From Arachis hypogaea (lineage: Eukaryota > Streptophyta > Magnoliopsida > Fabales > Fabaceae), in assembly GCF_003086295.3 (NCBI RefSeq), contig NC_092048.1:85384386-85448385 (forward strand): DNA of 64,000 nt, given 5' to 3'. The translations under genes and the position numbers were made by a program. Under the pieces are notes generated by a model. That model ran no database searches. It was not told the origin of the DNA and worked only from the letters and a program-made list of their open reading frames with translations. Positions within the stretch are counted from its first letter, which is position 1. Every line of letters begins with the position of its first letter. Positions 1-8,612 of the stretch are shown one piece after another.

Positions 1-1697
1 AAGGTAGTGTGTAGCGAGACATATCCTAAGGGATGGATCGGGGTGTCCCCTAGTCCAAATAGGTTGGTGGGGTAGGCCTTTAGTTCTTTTTCTTCAAGTC
101 CGAGCTTGTCGAAGGCCGTCTTGAACAGGATATCTGCCGAGCTTCCCTGGTCTACCAGGGTTCGATGCAAGTTGGCATTTGCTAGGATAATGGTGATTAC
201 CATTGGATCGTCGTGTCCGGGAATTATCCCTTGAGCATCTTCTCGGGTGAATGAAATAGTGGGTAACTCGGGCAGGGGACTGTCTTCTCGGATGTGATAG
301 ACGTCTTTGAGGTGTCTTTTTCGTGAGGATTTGGATTTTCCCCCGCCTGCGAAGCCTCCATTTATCATGTGGACATGTCTTTCAGGGGTTCGTGGGGGTC
401 GTTCGGCCCGATCTTCGTCGTCGCCCCGCCTTCTCTTCCTGGTCTCTTCTCCTTTCTCTGCTACATATCTGTCGAGTTTTCCTTCTCTGGCTAGCTTCTC
501 TATAACATTTTTCAGATCATAGCAGTCATTAGTAGAATGACCGTAGAGCTTGTGGTATTCACAGTATTCGGACCGATCTCTTCCTGCTTTCTTGTGTTTT
601 AGTGGTCGGGGCGGTGGGATCTTCTCGGTGTGGCATACTTCTCTGTAGACGTCTACCAGGGAGACTCGGAGGGGGGTGTAGCTGTGGTACTTCCGTGGCT
701 TGTCTGAGTTGGGTTCCTCTTTCTTCTTCTGTTCCCGATCCCGATCTCGGGGTGGGTAGGTTGATTCTTTCCTAAAAGAGTCTCTTAGCTGGGAGGTTTC
801 CTCCATGTTGATATATTTTTCTGCCCGCTCCTGTACCTCGTATAGGGAGGTCGGGTATCGTTTGGATAGGGATTGGCTGAACGGTCCCTCTTTTAGGCCG
901 TTTGCTAGTCCCATGATGGCTGCTTCAGTGGGCAGGCGTTGTATGTCCAGGCAAGCTTTGTTGAATCGCTCCATGTATTCCCGGAGAGTTTCTCGGTCAC
1001 CCTGTTTGATCCCGAGCAGACTGGGGGCATGTTTTGCCTTGTCCTTTTGAATAGAGAATCTTGTTAGGAATTTTTTGGTTAGGTCTTCGAAGCTGGTGAT
1101 TGATCCTGGTGGCAGGTTGTCGAACCACTTCATGGCCGACTTGGTGAGAGTGGTGGGGAAGGCTTTGTACCGAGTCGCGTTGGAGGCGTCGACTAGGTAC
1201 ATTCTGCTTCTGAAGTTGCTGAGGTGATGACTTGGATCGGTGGTGCCGTCGTAGAGGTCCATATCGGGTGGTTTGAAGTTTTGCGGTACCTTCTCCCTCA
1301 TTATTTCTTCCGTGAAGGGGTCGTGGATGTCTTCAGGGGTTGTGCCGCGTTCTGCCTGATTTTTCAGATTGGCCTCTATTTTCCGCAGTTTTTCTTCTAA
1401 TTCTCTGCGCTTTCGAGTCTCCCTCCTCAGATCTTGTTCAGTTTCTTTTTGCTTCTTTATGTCCTTTTCAAGTTGTTTTAGTCGGTCTTGTTGCGCCCGG
1501 ACTGCTTCTAGAATTTCAGAGCTCTTCTCTCTTTCGGGATTTTGTGGATTCTTGTTTGGGGACGATGTTTTTGGGTGATTCCGTTTGTTTCCTCCTGGAG
1601 TTCGTGGTGATAGAGGGCTGTCTGGTTGTTCTCCGGTGTCGATCTCGTCCTCCTGTTCAGATGCAGCGTACTCATTGTTGAGAGGGTTGTCCGCCAT
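1..1697 (-). CDS. gag: Gag-protease polyprotein of element A (partial, open to window edge)
   Basis: The frame starts at the ATG at 1695-1697 (MADNPLNNEY) and stays open for about 565 codons to base 1. A charged coiled coil spans residues about 55-112. The retrotransposon Gag domain spans about 125-320, with the WFDNLPPGSI block near residue 191. A degenerate zinc knuckle (CEYHKLYGHSTNDC) lies near 377-392, and the aspartic protease active site reads VDQGSSADIL near 514-522. In this family Gag forms the particle, and the D-x-G-S-S protease cleaves it. The Asp-Gln-Gly triplet is a variant of the usual D(S/T)G; DxGSS variants are common in plant gag-asp proteins. The start is 24 nt inside the primer-site edge, so the leader is very short. 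This is one of the few unbroken frames in the window, which suggests a young insertion. Confidence 0.88.
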   Translation of the reverse strand, partial: MADNPLNNEYAASEQEDEIDTGEQPDSPLSPRTPGGNKRNHPKTSSPNKNPQNPEREKSSEILEAVRAQQDRLKQLEKDIKKQKETEQDLRRETRKRRELEEKLRKIEANLKNQAERGTTPEDIHDPFTEEIMREKVPQNFKPPDMDLYDGTTDPSHHLSNFRSRMYLVDASNATRYKAFPTTLTKSAMKWFDNLPPGSITSFEDLTKKFLTRFSIQKDKAKHAPSLLGIKQGDRETLREYMERFNKACLDIQRLPTEAAIMGLANGLKEGPFSQSLSKRYPTSLYEVQERAEKYINMEETSQLRDSFRKESTYPPRDRDREQKKKEEPNSDKPRKYHSYTPLRVSLVDVYREVCHTEKIPPPRPLKHKKAGRDRSEYCEYHKLYGHSTNDCYDLKNVIEKLAREGKLDRYVAEKGEETRKRRRGDDEDRAERPPRTPERHVHMINGGFAGGGKSKSSRKRHLKDVYHIREDSPLPELPTISFTREDAQGIIPGHDDPMVITIILANANLHRTLVDQGSSADILFKTAFDKLGLEEKELKAYPTNLFGLGDTPIHPLGYVSLHTT

Positions 1698-1720
1698 GGT
1701 AGAAGGATGACTTCCAGGGT

Positions 1721-1737
1721 CCCCGGCATCGGCGCCA
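1721..1737 (-). other. Primer binding site of element A (tRNA-Asp type)
   Basis: The plus strand reads CCCCGGCATCGGCGCCA, the 3' end of plant tRNA-Asp as I recall it (CCCCGGCAACGGCGCCA) with one mismatch. It starts 1 nt from the LTR edge at 1739. Confidence 0.8.
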
Positions 1738-1738
1738 A

Positions 1739-2171
1739 TGTTCCGAGGGTTACCTGAAACGTGTAGCTCGGTCGTCTTGGAGAGGTCCGAGGTGGGGGTT
1801 CGGCGACCCGAGCTGGGTATGCTGAACGGCTGGTGGTTGTACCTGCAATGACACTCCGATGCTTAAGTTAGCATGGGTCCAAGCAGATATGTGTAGAATT
1901 GGAATGTGTGTTATACCTGGGTGCTCCAGTGTATTTATAGTAGTTGGCAGTGATCTTCTCCGGATAAGATATCCTTATCTTATCTTATCTTTGGGAGTTT
2001 ATCTCTATCTTTGTGGAACCGCCTTCTCCAGGCCTCTTCGGCCTTTAGATTGGGCTGTGTTCCTTTTGATGAGCCTTCCTCGTGACCGGATTCGACCTCT
2101 TTGTGCGAGGTCCGACCTTGAGGTGTGAGCTTTATGGAGAAGACGGGCGTCTCGTGAGTCTCCCGAGTTCA
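1739..2171 (-). repeat. 5' LTR of element A
   Basis: The sequence reads TG...CA on either strand: TGTTCCGAGG on the plus strand at 1739, and TGAACTCGGG on the minus strand from 2171. It sits directly behind the primer site and contains a TATA box. The partner LTR is outside the window, so the outer edge is inferred from where element B's ORF breaks. Confidence 0.7.
1932..2012 (-). promoter_or_regulatory. LTR promoter of element A: TATA box plus GATAAG array
   Basis: On the minus strand a TATAAATA box (1932-1939) lies about 235 bp before the gag ATG. Just upstream, at 1961-2012, the minus strand carries a cluster of GATAAG/AGATAA words. GATAAG is the plant I-box core bound by GATA/MYB-type factors. 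The activity is inferred. Confidence 0.6.
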
Positions 2172-3515
2172 AGGATTTCGGTCAGGGTATGAACAAATAC
2201 TATCTAAGCCTTTTCCCTTAATCAAACTATAATTGGGAGGGTGAAAGAAGTTTACCTCCGCAACATTTTCAAATGCACCGGGAGAAGGTTCTTCAAGTTC
2301 AAAGGATTCTCCACCACTAGGACTTGATGCTTGCTCTTCATTGCCATGGGAACTCAATTCTTGCTCTATCCCATCCAAGTCTTCATATGGAATATGCCTT
2401 GGAAGGTGTGCACTTTCCTCCCTAGCATCAATTTCAATCATCTTTGAGGGATTTTCTTCAACTCTATGTTCCCATGGAGGCTCCGCATCTCCTAAGTCTT
2501 CTACCACTTCTTCCTTGTCTTCAACAATTAAAGCTTCCTCCAATTGTTCCAATACAAAGCAACTTCCCTCATTTTCCACCGGAGTTTCCAATCTCTCCTT
2601 CATGCTATGTTCTTCATTTGATTCTCCACATGTAGCCATGGAAGTTCCTTGAGTGTTCAAGCATTGGGAGGCTAATTCATTTGTTACCGCATCCAAGGTG
2701 GCCATGAAATTTTGCACATCCATTTTCATCTCTTCTTGCCCTTGAACAAGAACACCAAGGGTTTCATCCATTAGAGGTTGGGGTGGACGGAAGGATTCAT
2801 CATTTTGGGGGAAGGGTTCATAGTAGGAAGATGGTTCTTCTTGGTAGAGTTTTGGTGGTTCAATATTCTCCACTCTTTCCACTTGTTGCACAACACACTC
2901 CATGGTCGCTTGAAATTGATCCAATGCTTCCTTGAGACGATCCCTTGACTCTTGTTCCGCTTGGATATCATGATAGGGATCATATGGGTCTTGGATCGAT
3001 GGACATGAATATTCTTCCATGTGAGGTTGTGGTGGAAGGTAGAATTCCTCTTGTGGTTGAAAATTTTCATATATTGGAGGTGGTTCATCTTGGTAATAAT
3101 GTGGAGGAGGTGGCTCTTGAAAATATTGTTATTGGAATTGTGGTGGCTCTATATGTGGTTCATATGGCTCATATGGTTGTTGGTAGGATGGATATAGATT
3201 AGGGTCATATGAAGGTGGTTGGTAAGAAGGGGCTTGTGAGTATGGTTGAGAGTTATGTTGAGGATATGCTTCATAGGCATATGGTGGTGGTTCTTGAAAG
3301 TCACAAGGTGATTCACCATAGCCATTGGATTGATATGCATCATAGAATGGCTCTTCTTCATAGTGCATTGGTGGGGGTTGTTGCCATGAGGATTGATCAT
3401 AAGCATATGGCTCCTCCCACCTTTGGTCATCCCATTCTTGATACACATCTTCATTATAGTCCTCATTTCCTACAACATGTTGATAACCAAACTCATAGCC
3501 AAGGTGAGAATTCAT
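2169..3515 (-). pseudogene. Tyr/Pro-rich and acidic ORF of element B, one premature stop, 3' end cut by element A
   Basis: One frame runs from the ATG at 3513-3515 (MNSHLGYEFGYQHVVGNEDY) to 2169, broken only by a TAA at 3129-3131. Residues 1 to about 170 are dominated by Tyr, Pro, Gln and Glu (PYAYEAYPQ, QQPYEPYEP). The part after the stop has a helical stretch around QGQEEMKMDVQNFMATL, then a strongly acidic tail. I see no Gag capsid block, zinc knuckle, protease or RT motif. The last codons and the stop at 2169 come from the junction with element A, so the native C-terminus is missing. The ORF occupies gag's usual place after the primer site. Function is unknown; it may be an accessory ORF of a non-autonomous element. 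Confidence 0.7.
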
Positions 3516-3653
3516 GATAGCAAGAAGAAAATGAAAACAATCAAATAAGAAGCAAGAAAATTAAATCCTAAAACTAGCAAGAGCTAACAAAAGCAAACAT
3601 ATTCACACTATTCACATATATACAATAACCAATAACATAACACCATTGCAATT

Positions 3654-3670
3654 CCCCAGCAACGGCGACA
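3654..3670 (-). other. Primer binding site of element B (degenerate tRNA-Asp)
   Basis: The plus strand reads CCCCAGCAACGGCGACA, two mismatches from the tRNA-Asp 3' end. It is separated from the LTR edge by 6 nt, as in the other Athila-like elements here. Confidence 0.7.
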
Positions 3671-3676
3671 TTTTAA

Positions 3677-5146
3677 TGAATGGATTTTTGATGGTATAGA
3701 ATTTCACAAATGAATTCTCGTTGCAAGTATAGTTTCTAAACCAATCACTAATCCTTTCATACAAAAAGTTGTTTGTCACTAAAACAAACCCCTAAAATTA
3801 ATAACCGAAGTATTCAAACCTCGGGTCGTTCTCCCTAAGAATTACAATAAAGTGTCTTGTTATTGGTTATGAGTTATTTTGGGGTTTTGGATAAGAAGCA
3901 TGAAAAGTAAATGGCAATGAAAATAAACTAACAACTATAAAAGGCTCTTGGCAAGGTATGAAAATTAGAAGTCCTATCCTAGTTATCCTTCTCAATTGTG
4001 ATGAGAATTGTTCGTTGCTACCACTTAGTTAACCCTTACTAATTAAAGGAAAGTCAAGTGGATGAATTGACTTGAGCCACAAGTCCTAGCCAACTCCCAA
4101 GGAAAGACTAGCTTTAGTGCACTCCAAACCAATTAGCAATCTCTCCAATTATCAATCAACAAAGGGATTAGATAACTCAAGTATCACTAATTACTCTACC
4201 TAGGCCAAGACGAACAAAATCTACACTATATCTAGAAGAGGCATTTCAACAAACACATAGAGTGCAATAGAAGTAAACATTATTAATTGCGAGAATTAAA
4301 GGAATCTACAACTACAAAGGCAAGAGATCAACAATAGAAAAGCAAAGAAGAACAATTATTATGAATTACCTCTTATTGAATTGGAAGAATGTAGAAGGAA
4401 CAATACTAGATCTACAACAAAATATAAGAACAATATAAAGGAAATTACAACAAAAGAATAGAAGAAGATTGAATGTAGCAACAAAGAATTGAGAGATAGA
4501 AGTGGAAGAAAGAAAAGATTAAAACCTAGATCTAAGAACTAAACCTAATCCTAATCCTAATTCTAGAGAGAAGTGAGAGCTTCTCTCTCTAGAAACTACT
4601 TCTAAACTAATCCTAATGAGTGTGAATGATTGGAATTCTCCCTTGCTCTTCAATCCTTGGCTTTAAATAGCATCTTTGGCGCCAAAGTTGGTTGGGATTG
4701 GGCCCCACAACCCTTGAGAATTCGTTGGTCACGTTTTCATTAAGAAATCATAAACCAGCACCGACGCGTACGCGCACAGCACGCGTACGCGTCCATGGGG
4801 TGATTCGCAGGTGCGCGCAAGCGCCAAGTGCGCGCGCGCGTCCATAGGCGAGTTCAACTTTTTTGACTTTTCATGATTTCTCCACTTTGCATGCTTTCCT
4901 CTTCACTCCTTTGATCCATTCCTAGCCTTTTCAATCTGAAATCACTAACAAATATATCAAGGCATCTTATGGAATCAAAGGTGAATGAAAACCATCAAAT
5001 TAAGGGTCTAAAAGCATGTTTTCACATCTAGGTACAAATAAGGAGACAATCACAAAACCATGCTATTTCATTGAATACATGTGGGTAAAAAGTGATAAAA
5101 TCCCTTAAAATCAATACAAGATAAACCGTCAAAATAGGGTTTGTCA
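3677..5146 (-). repeat. 5' LTR of element B (1470 bp)
   Basis: It aligns along both ends with the reverse complement of solo LTR S1, for example GTTGCAAGTATAGTTTC near 3720 and CAAAACCATGCTATTTCATT near 5056. It starts TGAATGG and ends TTTGTCA. A GC-rich palindromic block (ACGCGTACGCG words, 4761-4844) interrupts otherwise AT-rich sequence. The stretch holds no gene. Confidence 0.82.
4761..4844. repeat. GC-rich palindromic block in element B LTR
   Basis: Alternating CG-rich words such as GACGCGTACGCG and GTGCGCGCGCGCG occur here. They are self-complementary and far more GC-rich than the flanks. A matching block lies in solo LTR S1 (12019-12055). Confidence 0.75.
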
Positions 5147-5147
5147 G

Positions 5148-5300
5148 GGACCATATGTGATTACAGGTGTATCACCATATGGATATGTTGAGCTTCAGGA
5201 TTTTGACTCTGATAAAAAGTTCATTGTTAATGGACAGAGAATCAAACATTATCCTGAAAGCAATTTTGAGCAAGAATGCTCAAAACTGAGGCTTGAATAA
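5148..5300 (+). pseudogene. pol: Integrase C-terminal tail of element C pol (truncated by element B)
   Basis: The frame starts GPYVITGVSPYGYVELQDFD and ends CSKLRLE with TAA at 5298-5300. The GPY-x-V core is the GPF/Y module at the end of gypsy integrases. The same tail occurs in element F (ending CSKLRLD at 42245). Everything upstream is displaced by the insertion of element B. Confidence 0.85.
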
Positions 5301-5328
5301 AGCTCAGTCAAGGTCCAGCTAAAAACAA

Positions 5329-5356
5329 TAAAGAAGCACTTGCTGGGAGGCAACCC
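5329..5356 (+). promoter_or_regulatory. Post-pol hairpin module, element C
   Basis: AATAAAGAAGCACTTGC is followed by TGGGAGGCAACCCA, a TGGG/CCCA stem with an AGGCAA loop. The same module follows the gag or gag-pol frame in five other elements (see findings). Role unknown. Confidence 0.65.
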
Positions 5357-5523
5357 AGGCATTAGCAAGTTATTTATTTTACTTAATACATAGAGAAGTT
5401 TAATATAAATTCTCTCCAAGATTAACCATCAAAATTGAAGGAATTCACAGAGTTACAGAAAGATTCAGCGCAAAAAGCAGAGAAAAGGAGCTCACTGGCA
5501 AGAAAATGTGAGAAAGGAGCATT

Positions 5524-5792
5524 TTGGGCGTTAAACGCCAGAATGGGTACCATTCTGGGCGTTTAACACTAGTAAAGGTACCATTTTGGGCGTTAAATGC
5601 CAGAATGGGTACCATTCTGGGCGTTTAACGCCAGAATTACAACATCTTGGGCGTTCAGAAAAACGCCCAGTAGCAAAGGATTTCTGGCATTTAACGCCAG
5701 CCAGGGTACTTGGCTGGGCGTTAAACGCCCACAATGGCAAACTTTTGGGCGTTAAACGCCAGAATGGATACCATTCTGGGCGTTTAACGCCC
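5524..5792 (+). repeat. Array of GGCGTT(T/A)AACGCC palindromes, element C
   Basis: At least eight copies of a near-perfect palindrome (GGCGTTTAACGCC or GGCGTTAAACGCC), some degenerate, are spaced 20-40 bp apart. They are linked by ATGGGTACCATTCT-like spacers that are themselves partly self-complementary. The array lies between pol and the third ORF. Related arrays occur in F and J. Confidence 0.85.
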
Positions 5793-5799
5793 AAAAGAC

Positions 5800-6193
5800 A
5801 GGGGGAGAGGATTTTGTTTTCCACTTCAAAATTTTTCAAATTTTCATGTTTTGACTCATAATTTTCTGCATAAACATGTTTCAAACTTGCATCATTCATC
5901 CTCAATATTCAAAATTCAACACTTTTCTAAATCTCTTTTCAAATTACTTTCAAATCCTTCCCAAATCTTTTTTAAAAAACTCAAGTATCTTTTCAATTTC
6001 TTTCCAAATCTTTTCAAACTCATCATATCATCTCTTATTTCTTAGATGCATAACCAAAATTTTCAGATTTAACCTCTTTATATCTTTTTCAATTAAAAAT
6101 CTCATCTTTTTCATATCATGATTTATTTTCTTCCACCAATCATATCTCTATGTCATATCTCTTTCAAAATTTTCGAAATCCCTCCCCTCCTCT
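5800..6193 (+). other. AT-rich, pyrimidine-tract leader before the third ORF
   Basis: The stretch is T- and TC-rich (TTTTCAAA, CTTTCAAAT words) with no credible coding region. Short frames here are low-complexity Phe/Ser/Leu runs. Confidence 0.6.
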
Positions 6194-6202
6194 TATAAAT
6201 AC
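6194..6202 (+). promoter_or_regulatory. Candidate internal TATA box for element C third ORF
   Basis: TATAAATAC sits 144 bp before the ATG at 6346, followed by CT-rich Y-patch sequence typical of plant core promoters. Element J has TATATAAAG at the equivalent place. Confidence 0.55.
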
Positions 6203-6345
6203 ACATTCAGCCATCCCCCCCTCTCTACCATTCGAATTTTCTTCTCCACCTCTCTCTCCCCTTTCCTTTCTTTTGCTTGAAGGCAAGCAAACCTCTAAGT
6301 TTGGTGTGTTTTTCCATGATCACTGAGCTAAGACTCATCAAGATC

Positions 6346-7461
6346 ATGGCTCCTAAGGGAAAACAAACCAAGTCAAGAGGCAAGAAAGAGAATACTCCAA
6401 AGAGTTTTTGGATTCAAGAGAGGTTCTTAACCAAAGAACATGTAGACCACTACCACAAAATAATGGGTCTAAGGTCCGTGATCCCGGAAGTTAAATTCAA
6501 TCTGAAAGAAGATGAATATCCGAAGATCCAAGAGCAAATTCGAAACAGAGGATGGGAAATTCTAGCTAATCCTAAAACAAAGGTTGGAAGAAATATGGTT
6601 CAGGAATTTTACTCAAATCTGTGGCTAACAGATAAGCAGAGAATAACTAGAACCGCCTTTTACACCTACCAAACTATGGTCAGACGGAGACTTATTTACT
6701 TCCATCTGGACAAAATAAGAGAGATCTTCAAACTACCTCAACTACAAGATGATCCAGAATCCTTTAATAGGAGAATGGTGAAAGTAGATAAGGGGTTGGA
6801 TCAAGTTCTAGAGGACATATGCCTCCCCGGAACTAAGTGGATAACCAATTCAAAAGGTGTCCCAAACCAACTCAAGAGGGGAGATCTCAAACCAGTCGCA
6901 AGAGGTTGGTTGGACTTCATTGGGCATTCTATATTGCCCACTAGCAACCGCTCTGAGGTCACTGTCAAGAGAGCAGTGATGATTCATTGTATTATGCTGG
7001 GAAAAGAAGTGGAGATTCATCATCTGATTTCTTGTTAGATTTACACAATTGCAAACAAGAACTCCACTGAAGCCAAACTAGCTTACCCAAGCTTGATTTC
7101 TCTGCTATGTAAAGATGCTGGGGTGAGGATGGGAGTAGATGAATTCATCCCAATCAAACACCCAATCACCAAGAAGTCAATGGAAGGACAAGTGCAAGAC
7201 AACTCCATCAAAAGGAAGGCGCAGGAGTTCCTCCCAGAAATCCCTGAAATTGACTACTGGACCCGCCTAGAAGCATCTGTTATCATGCTGCAAGAAGCTA
7301 TGGAACAACTTAAGGAAGAACAGTAGAATCAAAACTGCATGCTCTGCAAGCTGTTGAAGGAACAGGAGAAGCAGGGGCGTGAGCTACAAGAGCTGAAGCG
7401 TCAGAAGCTCTCCCTTGAAGGACCAAACACCCCACAGAATGAAGGAGCATCCACTGCTTAA
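6346..7461 (+). pseudogene. Third ORF of element C ('putative plant transposon protein' type), two nonsense codons
   Basis: The likely start is MAPKGKQTKSRGK at 6346, because J's homologue starts MAPKTGESSRKGK. An upstream in-frame ATG at 6277 lacks that support. The frame continues to TAA at 7459-7461 (about 371 codons) but has TAG at 7036-7038 and 7324-7326. Conserved blocks shared with J include RGWEILANP, QEFYSNLW, LDQVLEDIC, ARGWLDFIGHSILPTSNRSEV and PITKKSMEGQ. The C-terminus is a helical Gln/Glu/Lys-rich stretch. I relate it from memory to the Pfam 'putative plant transposon protein' domain found after pol in Athila-like elements. There is no signal peptide or membrane segment, so the old 'env-like' label is unsupported. 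Function unknown. Confidence 0.75.
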
Positions 7462-8612
7462 AATCAAGGTTGTTGAGTCCTAACTCTGTGATAACCTCTA
7501 TTATTAGAAATCTATTTTAAGAGTCATTTATTTTTCTATTTTTAATTTCCTGTCTTCTATTATTATTGGTTTGCTCTTATATTTATTTTTGAGTCTTAAT
7601 GTCATTCCATGATTAATAAAATTTAAAGTTTATGTCTTAAAGCCATGAATGTCCAATGAATCCATCACCTTTCTTAAATAAAAAGTGTTTTTAATTGCAA
7701 AAGAGAAAGAAGTACATGAATTTCAAATTTTAAAACAGCTTAATTATTTTGATGTGGTGGCAATACTTTCTGTCTTTCTGAATGAATGCTTGAATAGTGC
7801 ATATATTTGAATTTGTTGTTTATGAATGTTAAAATTGTTGGCTCTTGAAAGAATAATGGAAAAGGAGAAATGTTATTGATAATCTGAAAAATCATAAAAT
7901 GATTCTTGAAGCAAGAAAAAGCAGTGAAAAGCTTGCAAAAAAAAGGGAGAAGAAAAAGAAAAAGCAAGCAGAAAAAGCCAATAACCCTTTAAACCAAAAG
8001 GCATTAAGGCAAGGGTAAAATAAAAAGGATCCAAGGTTTTGAGCATCAGTGGATAGGAGGGCCCACAGGAATAAAATCCTGGCCTAAGCGGCTAAACCAA
8101 GCTGTCCATAACCATGTGCTTGTGGCGTGAAGATGTCAAGTAAAAACTTTAGACTGAGCGGTTAAAGTCGTGGTCCAAAGCAAAAAGAGTGTGCTTAAGA
8201 GCTCTGGACACCTCTAATTGGGGACTCTAGAAAAGCTGAGTCACAATCTGAAATGGTTCACCCAGTTATGTGTCTGTGGCATTTATGTATCCGGTGGTAA
8301 TACTGGAAAACAAAATGCTTTGGGCCACGGCCAAGACTCATAAAGTAGCTGTGTTCAAGAATCAACATACTTAACTAGGAGAATGAATAACACTATCTGG
8401 ATTCTGAGTTCCTATAGAAGCCAATCATTCCGAACTTCAAAGGATAAAGTGAGATGCCAAAACTGTTCAGAAGCAAAAAGCTAGTAAGCCCCGCTCATCT
8501 AATTAAGACTGATCTTCATAGATGTTTTTGGAATTCATTGTATATTCTCTTCTTTTTATCCTATTTGATTTTCAGTTGCTTGGGGACAAGCAACAATTTA
8601 AGTTTGGTGTTG
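7462..8612 (+). other. 3' UTR of element C with pre-LTR hairpin
   Basis: No gene is seen. The stretch matches element F 40281-41395 in reverse. It ends at 8578-8612 with GCTTGGGGACAAGC followed by TTTAAGTTTGGTGTTG, immediately before the LTR. No classical polypurine tract is present. Confidence 0.7.

Larger units (their letters stand above)
1..2171 (-). mobile_element. Element A: 5' part of a Ty3/gypsy LTR retrotransposon
   Basis: The 5' LTR (1739 to about 2171), tRNA-Asp primer site (1721-1737) and an open gag-protease frame lie in order on the minus strand. The rest of pol and the 3' LTR lie left of the window. Unlike the other elements, its LTR is short (about 433 bp), its coding sequence is more GC-rich, and only 1 nt separates LTR and primer site. 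The Gag and protease sequence type differ from the Athila-like elements here; a Tat-like lineage is possible but I cannot settle it. It interrupts element B's ORF at about 2171. The exact right end is uncertain (CA at 2170-2171 or near 2183). Confidence 0.85.
2172..5146 (-). mobile_element. Element B: LTR element with a Tyr/Pro-rich ORF instead of Gag (partial)
   Basis: On the minus strand the order is 5' LTR (3677-5146), a degenerate tRNA-Asp primer site (3654-3670), a short leader, and a 1.3-kb ORF that does not resemble Gag. The ORF is cut off by element A. The LTR is the same family as solo LTR S1. The right edge TTTGTCA at 5140-5146 abuts integrase C-terminal coding of element C, so B is inserted in C. 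The second end, its target duplication (probably GGGAC) and any pol lie left of the window. Confidence 0.82.

Noticed and set aside
307..1681. Plus-strand ORFs in the first 1.7 kb
   Set aside because: They are antisense to a continuous minus-strand gag-protease frame with clear family motifs.
5531..5905. 124-codon minus-strand ORF with repeated GVKRPEWYPFW words
   Set aside because: It is translation of the palindrome array in element C. It has no start context and no counterpart in C or J outside the repeats.
6346..7461. Calling the third ORF an envelope gene
   Set aside because: Neither C's nor J's version shows a signal peptide, transmembrane helix or cleavage site, so 'env' is not supported by the sequence.
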